From a virus, in IMG/VR virus record IMGVR_UViG_3300033153_010864, positions 1 to 47,898 of that record: a DNA stretch of 47,898 bases; one strand, 5' to 3'. Shown here in pieces: positions 43,083-47,898 of the stretch; position 1 is the stretch's first letter, and each line of letters opens with the position of its first letter. A program made the position numbers and the translations under genes. The notes below the pieces were generated by a model. The model was not told the DNA's origin, searched no databases, and saw only the letters and a program-made list of their open reading frames with translations.

Positions 43083-44060
43083 TCATTCTTCAGTAATCTT
43101 TTGTCCATCTCTACAATCCAATCCTAAGGTTTTCTTATGAACAGTCGCATTGGTTATCAAATAAGCTATCCTAGCAACAATTCTATTTTCAATAGAAGCA
43201 TTTCTAGACCTATTGCTAAGTTCGTTCCACGCTTTTTCATGCGAATTAACCTTTATACCAAAATCGCTCAATATTTCAGCCATTTGTGGAGCTATATTTA
43301 TTGGCATTTTATCTTTCTGCGACAATTCTGGCTCTACGAACTTAGACACTATATAATGATCTGCGGATTGATGATTCTTAGATCTCCAATATAAATCATC
43401 TTTATCACCCTTCTTTTTCTTCGGACGATCTACATAATAAGTAAATTTCTTCCCTGTTTGTGGATCGACTCCAATCCTTTTACATTCTTTTGGGAAGAAA
43501 TCCCAACTATCCATTTGTTTGTTGCGATAAATCTTTATGCTATCGCGTTCTCTTTTACCACTAGTAGCAGCAATATAACATCTCAACGCCAATAAAATTC
43601 TAGCTTCATCAGTGATAGCTTGTTGAAGCATTGCACCATATGCTTCAACACCGATAATATTCATAGAATTCTGCACAAAATCAAATAAAATCTTATCCGC
43701 ATCAGATTCTACCTGTGAAAGAGAGAATGGAGGTGGAATTTTAGGATTCTCTATATCGTCTTTCCAATCAAGCCAGGCTAAAGAAAGCTTCCTCTTTATG
43801 ACCGATAATTCTTCGACCGATAATTTCTGATATGCAAATTTATCTATATCACAATGCATATTCCATAATTCATGAGGATACAATTTTCCAGCCCATACAG
43901 CGTCTAGATACTCAGTAGACTGTGGCTCTTCTTCTTTTATAACCTTCTTAGGCTTCTCTGTGGCCGGGAGTTGCTTTTCTTGCAGCTTATAGTGTCCTGT
44001 AGCCGCCTTCTTTCGGTCGAAACCCCTCTGTGCAATATTCTTCTTAGGGAATCTTAACAT
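43083..44060 (-). CDS. hypothetical protein, 325 aa
   Basis: A 325-residue protein. Basic N-terminus (PKKNIAQRGFDRKKAATGHYK) then a mostly helical body with ELWNMHCDIDKF, IGVEAYGAMLQQAITDEARI and ECKRIGVDPQTGKKFTYYVD. A Lys-rich loop (DRPKKKKGDKD) lies in the centre. I recognise no family. The in-frame zinc knuckle directly after its TGA may form a C-terminal extension. It diverges from the NucS-like gene with 30 bases between starts. Confidence 0.65.
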   Translation of the reverse strand: MLRFPKKNIAQRGFDRKKAATGHYKLQEKQLPATEKPKKVIKEEEPQSTEYLDAVWAGKLYPHELWNMHCDIDKFAYQKLSVEELSVIKRKLSLAWLDWKDDIENPKIPPPFSLSQVESDADKILFDFVQNSMNIIGVEAYGAMLQQAITDEARILLALRCYIAATSGKRERDSIKIYRNKQMDSWDFFPKECKRIGVDPQTGKKFTYYVDRPKKKKGDKDDLYWRSKNHQSADHYIVSKFVEPELSQKDKMPINIAPQMAEILSDFGIKVNSHEKAWNELSNRSRNASIENRIVARIAYLITNATVHKKTLGLDCRDGQKITEE

Positions 44061-44090
44061 GTGTATTATATTTACATATGTACTTAAATC

Positions 44091-44735
44091 ATGGATCGAA
44101 TAAGAGTGGAACAGCCATTCATGTTGTATGCGGAATGTACTGTAAATTATGATGGAAGAGCAAAATCAACTCTAGAAAATGGTAAACACTTAATTATACA
44201 CAAAAACGATGGTACATTATTAATTCATGGCGGAAGATTGTGCACGCCACTCAACTACCAGCCGCCAGGAGCTATAATGTACAAAAAGAAGAATAAGTTA
44301 ATATCTAAACGCAACAATGAAATCATTATTATTGCAATAAACGAAATTATTACTTATGAAGAATTACACCAATGGTCAGCAAAAAAAATAGCAATTAGCA
44401 AGACAGAAAAGGAACTACGCGACCATATTGTCGCTCATTTCTATGAGATATTCGGATTTCATCCTGTAGAAATATATATAGAATTTGCTACACCAGTTGG
44501 ACATATCGACATTCTAGCTATAGATGAATATAACATATATCATGTAATAGAAGTTAAGCGCGGAAAGGCTAGTCTGGCATCATGCAGTCAATTAGAGAGA
44601 TATTCTAATTATTTTATAGATATAATGAAGACAGTTAGAGATTATTTGACTAGTCCTGATATTAGCAAAGGAGCACTAAATTATGCAAAAAAGGTGCACC
44701 AAACATGGCTTAAAGTCGAACATACCAATTTATAG
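44091..44735 (+). CDS. nucS: NucS/EndoMS-like mismatch endonuclease
   Basis: A 214-residue protein, close to the usual NucS length. The N-terminal domain has YDGRAKSTLENGKHLII, NDGTLLIHGG and PLNYQPPGA, the DNA-binding phrases of the archaeal and actinobacterial family. The C-terminal nuclease has GHIDILA (D140), VIEVKRG (E154, K156), and QLERY (Q167, Y171), the spacing of the RecB-type active site. EndoMS cuts both strands at mismatches and starts repair. In a phage it could proof phage DNA or attack host DNA. I am confident in the family, less in the role. Confidence 0.87.
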   Translation: MDRIRVEQPFMLYAECTVNYDGRAKSTLENGKHLIIHKNDGTLLIHGGRLCTPLNYQPPGAIMYKKKNKLISKRNNEIIIIAINEIITYEELHQWSAKKIAISKTEKELRDHIVAHFYEIFGFHPVEIYIEFATPVGHIDILAIDEYNIYHVIEVKRGKASLASCSQLERYSNYFIDIMKTVRDYLTSPDISKGALNYAKKVHQTWLKVEHTNL

Positions 44736-44769
44736 TAATTTATAACATCCCCATGTCTTTGATTCTGCA

Positions 44770-44843
44770 TGGGCTGAGTGGGATTCGAACCCACATACCA
44801 TCACCTTATGAGAGTGCTGCTCAACCAATTGAGCTACCAGCCC
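44770..44843 (-). tRNA. tRNA-Ile2(CAT) candidate (could be read as Met)
   Basis: A cloverleaf with acceptor GGGCTGG/TCAGCCC, D-stem GCTC/GAGC, anticodon loop CTCATAA and T arm GTGGG-TTCGAAT-CCCAC. Discriminator A73, no CCA encoded. The GGGC acceptor, D-arm and loop context resemble tRNA-Ile more than elongator tRNA-Met, and a TilS-like gene lies 2.1 kb away. If lysidine is made at C34 it would read AUA as Ile. The anticodon stem has one mismatch (27-43). A plain tRNA-Met(CAT) remains possible. Confidence 0.8.
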
Positions 44844-44884
44844 GACTTGTTTTATATACTATCTTTTTTGTCTGATTTGTTATA

Positions 44885-44899
44885 TTGTATCTTATACAA
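44885..44899. promoter_or_regulatory. small inverted repeat before the AAA+ ATPase
   Basis: TTGTAT-CTT-ATACAA is an exact 6-bp inverted repeat 15 bases before the ATPase start. It may be an operator; evidence is only its symmetry and place. Confidence 0.25.
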
Positions 44900-44913
44900 C
44901 AACAGAAATCGAT

Positions 44914-45906
44914 ATGAATAAAGACGACACAGAGCTGACCAAAATACTTAAAAAAAATCCAATAAGAACTAAGACCGCTAGATTAAGAGAATCAAAAAGC
45001 TTTCCCGTCTCAGCGGAAGAGCATCCGCATCCTCATATGTCTGACATTTATTGCCAATGGATGACATCTAATGGATTTTTATTTCAACCGGCTAAGAATA
45101 CATCATCAATCCTATCGCCTGGAGTATACGATATCGGTGAAGATGTATACGGCAATATACATTTTGAACTTATCAAAGTGAATTTGGACGGATTAATTAA
45201 ATTGCCAGATTCGACTTCTAACAAAGTAATCGATGAGATTAAAAAATTCTGGAATATGCATGATATTTACAAAAAGCACAAAATCGACTATAAGCGTGGA
45301 ATCTGTCTGTGGGGTCCTCCTGGTTCCGGCAAATCATGTACTGTGAAATTTGTTATGCGTGACGTAATCAATCTTGGTGGCATAGCGATAAATTTCACTC
45401 ATCCTACAAGATTCATTAGTGGAATTAGAATCTTCAGAGAAATTCAACCAGATACGCCAGTTGTTGTTTTAATGGAAGATATCGATAATATTATTGAACA
45501 ATATGATGAATCAATAGTCTTAAATTTCCTAGATGGCATCAATTCTATCGAAAATGTAGTATTTTTAGCTACTACCAATTATCCAGAAAAATTAGGAGCC
45601 AGAATAATTAATAGACCAAGTAGGTTTGACAAAAGATTCAAAATAGGACATCCCAACGCTAACGCCAGATTAGCTTATTTTCAATATTTAATTAATGAAT
45701 CTGGTATTGAGCCTATAGATCTGGATAGGTGGGTAGAAGATACTCACGGATTTTCTATAGCACATCTTAAAGAATTATATGTAGCCACAACAATATTAGG
45801 TGACAATTACGAAGATACTATAGGGACATTGCGTGGTATGAGTGAAAATATGTCTTCTAACAATTATGACGAAAATAGATTTGGATTTATAGATAATGAA
45901 CACTGA
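44914..45906 (+). CDS. AAA+ ATPase
   Basis: A 330-residue protein. Walker A GPPGSGKS (134-141), Walker B VVVLMEDID (about 185-193), sensor-1 FLATTNYP, arginine region RPSRFDKRFKIG. The arrangement is that of classic FtsH/CDC48/BCS1-like AAA ATPases (SRH). The first 120 residues are an unrelated N-domain. No protease zinc motif or membrane segment, so it may be an unfoldase or remodeller for phage or host complexes. The start has no evident ribosome site. Confidence 0.88.
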   Translation: MNKDDTELTKILKKNPIRTKTARLRESKSFPVSAEEHPHPHMSDIYCQWMTSNGFLFQPAKNTSSILSPGVYDIGEDVYGNIHFELIKVNLDGLIKLPDSTSNKVIDEIKKFWNMHDIYKKHKIDYKRGICLWGPPGSGKSCTVKFVMRDVINLGGIAINFTHPTRFISGIRIFREIQPDTPVVVLMEDIDNIIEQYDESIVLNFLDGINSIENVVFLATTNYPEKLGARIINRPSRFDKRFKIGHPNANARLAYFQYLINESGIEPIDLDRWVEDTHGFSIAHLKELYVATTILGDNYEDTIGTLRGMSENMSSNNYDENRFGFIDNEH

Positions 45907-45957
45907 AGATGAAATTCTAGGGGAATGGATTTATTGTAACTTCAATTTAAACTACTG

Positions 45958-46179
45958 ATGGATCAAATGATTAAATTAACTAAAGAAGAAATAACAGCCC
46001 TTAAACATGTTGTTCAAGAATTAGCTCGCCGTATGGGGGAAGACGAAATAGGAACTTTTATTTATACATCTGGTTCCTTAGTTCCAAATGTAGTAGATCT
46101 TTGGGATAAAATACATGATAATAGTTATACTATTGATGAAATTGCAGAGATTCTCAAGGCGCAGAGACAAATTAAGTAG
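45958..46179 (+). CDS. hypothetical small helical protein
   Basis: A 73-residue, all-helical protein (KLTKEEITALKHVVQELARRM, YTIDEIAEILKAQRQIK). No motif recognised. A second in-frame ATG (45967) is an alternative start. Lies 51 bases after the ATPase gene. Confidence 0.55.
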   Translation: MDQMIKLTKEEITALKHVVQELARRMGEDEIGTFIYTSGSLVPNVVDLWDKIHDNSYTIDEIAEILKAQRQIK

Positions 46180-46219
46180 AAAAAGTTAAAACTAAATAAA
46201 CTTTTGATACAATAGCTGT

Positions 46220-46948
46220 ATGAAAATTATTTCTGATTTCCATGATTATTATGATTCTGTTATGAAGATGGGCGGATTTGATGATGGAATATTATATCTA
46301 AGAAAAAGAGAAGAAGTAGAATCGCCTGGTTTTCCTCTGGTTGGCGGTTATTGGAAGCGACATACCTGGCTGATTTTCAAAATAGACATTGAGTCATATG
46401 TCGTTGGATTTTGCGGAAAGATCTATAGTATAGTCGAATTGCGAACTGATTATCGTGGCGAACCAAAGAAGAAATTATGTTTCAATGTTGAAGAAGTAGA
46501 CGAATTCATTAAGTCTTATTTCAAGCAGAAACAGATTGCTGACTATTACAAAAAGGGTTGGCCCAAGAGACCATCTTGGCCATCTGAATATCAGCGATCT
46601 AAATTTGAGAAATTCTTCAATAAAGTTGAAGAATTAAAGGACAAATATGTCGAATTCTTTTTAGAGAAAAAGTGTCCAATTTTCGTTGTCTACTCAACTA
46701 AGTATCAGAAAGTAATACTCAATGATCGCCTCGCTGACCTAGAATTCTTCAAAATCTTCGATACATATACGACCTTCCAGGAACTCCAGATGTATCTTGG
46801 GGGTTTGGCTAATCCAGAAAAAGAAATCCCACATGTATCTAATGAAGACTTGCTAATCGCAAAAGGCTTTGATAAGAAATGGAGTTTCCGGAGGCCGCCG
46901 CAAAAGAAGAAGAAGAAGAAGAAGAAGAAGAAAAAGAAAAAGAAATGA
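46220..46948 (+). CDS. hypothetical protein with C-terminal poly-lysine
   Basis: A 242-residue protein with alternating strand/helix core (HTWLIFKIDIESYVVGFCG, CPIFVVYSTKYQKVIL), ending in about 15 consecutive lysines from an AAG/AAA tract. The final ATGA couples it to the TilS-like gene. Basic tail suggests nucleic-acid (perhaps tRNA) contact, but the core matches nothing I know. Confidence 0.6.
   Translation: MKIISDFHDYYDSVMKMGGFDDGILYLRKREEVESPGFPLVGGYWKRHTWLIFKIDIESYVVGFCGKIYSIVELRTDYRGEPKKKLCFNVEEVDEFIKSYFKQKQIADYYKKGWPKRPSWPSEYQRSKFEKFFNKVEELKDKYVEFFLEKKCPIFVVYSTKYQKVILNDRLADLEFFKIFDTYTTFQELQMYLGGLANPEKEIPHVSNEDLLIAKGFDKKWSFRRPPQKKKKKKKKKKKKKK
46902..46944 (+). repeat. AAG microsatellite read as poly-Lys and potentially poly-Glu
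   Basis: An AAG/AAA tract ends one gene as lysines. In the frame of the next gene it reads GAA, so an upstream start at 46879 would give a glutamate-rich N-terminus. A unit gain or loss keeps both frames open. Confidence 0.85.
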
Positions 46949-47565
46949 TCAGATTGCTTGGAAAAGCCAGAGAAATCAATAATATAGCCGTTTCTGGTGG
47001 TATAGATTCAATGGCATCTATACATTTTCTTAGAAACGGCAAGCATCAACCTACGATTTTGCATTTCCACCATGGTACAAAACATTCAGAAAAAGCACAT
47101 CAATTTGTAATTGACTATTGCAAATCAAATTCAATAAAATTCAAATTGGGATTCATCCAAGGACAGAAACCAAAAGAATTGTCTTGGGAGGAATGGTGGA
47201 GGAATGAAAGATATAAATTCTTCCACTCATTTGTAGGAAATGTCGCAACCTGCCATCACTTAAACGATGTTGCTGAAACGTGGCTAATGGGTGCTATTCA
47301 TGGTAGAACCAAATTGATCCCATTCAGAAACCGCAATGTTATTAGGCCATTCCTACTAACTCCACAGAGTGTGCTAAGAGAATGGGCAGAGAAATATCAA
47401 TTGTGTTGGAGTCAAGATCATTCTAACTTTGATATGCGCTACGACAGAAATAGGATTAGGTTAATGATAATGCCAGCGGTCGAAAAGATCAATCCTGGAT
47501 TTCTTAAGGTAATCTATAAGAAAGTAAGAGAAGCTTATGAACAAGAAAATACGCCAGTTACTTGA
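46945..47565 (+). CDS. tilS: TilS-like tRNA(Ile)-lysidine synthetase
   Basis: A protein of about 206 residues. SGGIDS (17-22) is the PP-loop ATP pyrophosphatase motif. HFHHGTKHSEKAHQFVIDYC, TCHHLNDVAETWLMGAIHG, RNVIRPFLLTPQSVLREWA and DRNRIRLMIMPAVEKINPGF match the N-terminal catalytic domain of TilS, including the Asn/Asp helix and the RNxIR stretch. TilS puts lysidine at C34 of tRNA-Ile2, switching it from AUG to AUA. The C-terminal TilS domains are absent, as in the shortest members. ATG 46945 (ATGA with the previous stop) is preferred over 46879. Confidence 0.87.
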   Translation: MIRLLGKAREINNIAVSGGIDSMASIHFLRNGKHQPTILHFHHGTKHSEKAHQFVIDYCKSNSIKFKLGFIQGQKPKELSWEEWWRNERYKFFHSFVGNVATCHHLNDVAETWLMGAIHGRTKLIPFRNRNVIRPFLLTPQSVLREWAEKYQLCWSQDHSNFDMRYDRNRIRLMIMPAVEKINPGFLKVIYKKVREAYEQENTPVT

Positions 47566-47833
47566 GAAATATGATATAGAATTGGCCGGAATGAATGTAC
47601 CAGTCCAACAGATTGAGAATCAATGTGGTGATGAGTGGGCTATTAATCTGAAAGACAACGCAGATAGAATGGGTCATGCTAGATGGATGATTTCAGAAAT
47701 GTTGGAAATTGGAGAAGATTGGTCTGATTACAAAACTAATAGATGGCTTGGTTTTGTCCAGAGCATAATTTGGTGCACCAAATTAAGAGGTATATCAGAA
47801 TTGCGCGATGATAATCGCAATCTGTACAATTAA
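47537..47833 (+). CDS. hypothetical protein, 98 aa
   Basis: A 98-residue protein beginning inside the end of the TilS-like gene. Contains WAINLKDNADRMGHARWMISEM and RWLGFVQSIIWCTKLRGISELRDDNR. The wide spread of Trp, Arg and Asp is typical of small phage proteins that pair with other enzymes. No family recognised. Confidence 0.6.
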   Translation: MNKKIRQLLEKYDIELAGMNVPVQQIENQCGDEWAINLKDNADRMGHARWMISEMLEIGEDWSDYKTNRWLGFVQSIIWCTKLRGISELRDDNRNLYN

Positions 47834-47865
47834 ACCGTATCTATTTAAGATATTTAGGAGATTCA

Positions 47866-47898
47866 ATGATTCTAGAAGACATTAAGAAAGCTGATCTT
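47866..47898 (+). CDS. start of a gene cut by the window end
   Basis: ATG 47866 follows a good ribosome site (AGGAG) and opens MILEDIKKADL, then runs off the window. Nothing more can be said. Confidence 0.55.
   Translation, partial: MILEDIKKADL

Noticed and set aside
46879-46944. Upstream start of the TilS-like gene giving a poly-Glu N-terminus
   Set aside because: ATG 46945 overlaps the previous stop as ATGA and begins at the usual TilS start point; the poly-Glu comes from the lysine microsatellite in another frame.
1-47898. CRISPR arrays, insertion sequences, integrase or attachment sites
   Set aside because: No regularly spaced repeats, transposase or integrase motifs were seen on either strand.

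Overview
This window looks like part of a large double-stranded DNA tailed phage genome (Caudoviricetes, possibly jumbo-phage size). It is AT-rich and tightly packed, with many 4-base ATGA or TAATG gene overlaps. It carries a near-complete replication and recombination gene set, virion fibre-type proteins with collagen-like and LamG-like parts, three phage tRNAs, and no rRNA, ribosomal-protein or housekeeping genes. The host is not clear. Many genes have Shine-Dalgarno sequences (GGAG, AAGGAG). A signal peptide ending in NAQ recalls Bacteroidetes. A NucS-type nuclease and a small TACG-type zinc ribbon recall Actinobacteria. I treat these as conflicting weak hints.

Layout. 1-732: a zinc-ribbon gene, a pseudoknot-capable element and two tRNAs on the minus strand, then an inverted-repeat control region. 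733-5525: a DinG/XPD-like helicase facing three paralogous minus-strand virion genes. 5590-6515: a gene-free stretch rich in perfect hairpins, read here as a roughly 0.9-kb structured non-coding RNA of the GOLLD/ROOL size class. 6576-7676: small virion and collagen-like fibre genes. 8769-14022: a DNA polymerase III alpha subunit split into two genes that share a duplicated overlap, with three small genes between them, one a degenerate RNase H-like protein. 14042-17179: a 1045-residue fibre-like protein. 17196-25454: a cytidylyltransferase, zinc-finger proteins, a minus-strand block with a secreted protein, a bacterial-type RecA and a LamG-like virion protein. 25533-32443: DnaB-like helicase, compact family A polymerase, gp32-like single-strand binding protein, FEN-type 5' nuclease and Holliday-junction-resolvase-like nuclease. 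32446-35713: small membrane and zinc proteins, an HNH endonuclease and a P-loop kinase. 35718-39787: three glycosyltransferases. 40898-44060 (minus): Nudix hydrolase, a triple-repeat virion protein and an unknown gene followed by an in-frame zinc knuckle. 44091-47898: NucS-like endonuclease, a tRNA with anticodon CAU, an AAA+ ATPase and a TilS-like tRNA(Ile)-lysidine synthetase.

How the parts fit. Plus-strand genes mainly build a phage-owned replisome: helicases, two unrelated DNA polymerases, SSB, 5' nuclease, RecA and resolvase. Minus-strand islands mainly hold virion-type or unknown proteins, and they usually meet the plus-strand genes tail to tail with small overlaps. The most attractive functional pair is the CAU tRNA at 44770-44843 and the TilS-like enzyme at 46945-47565. 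Together they could let the phage decode its AUA codons with its own lysidine-modified tRNA-Ile2. The best structural puzzles are the large RNA and the split polymerase.
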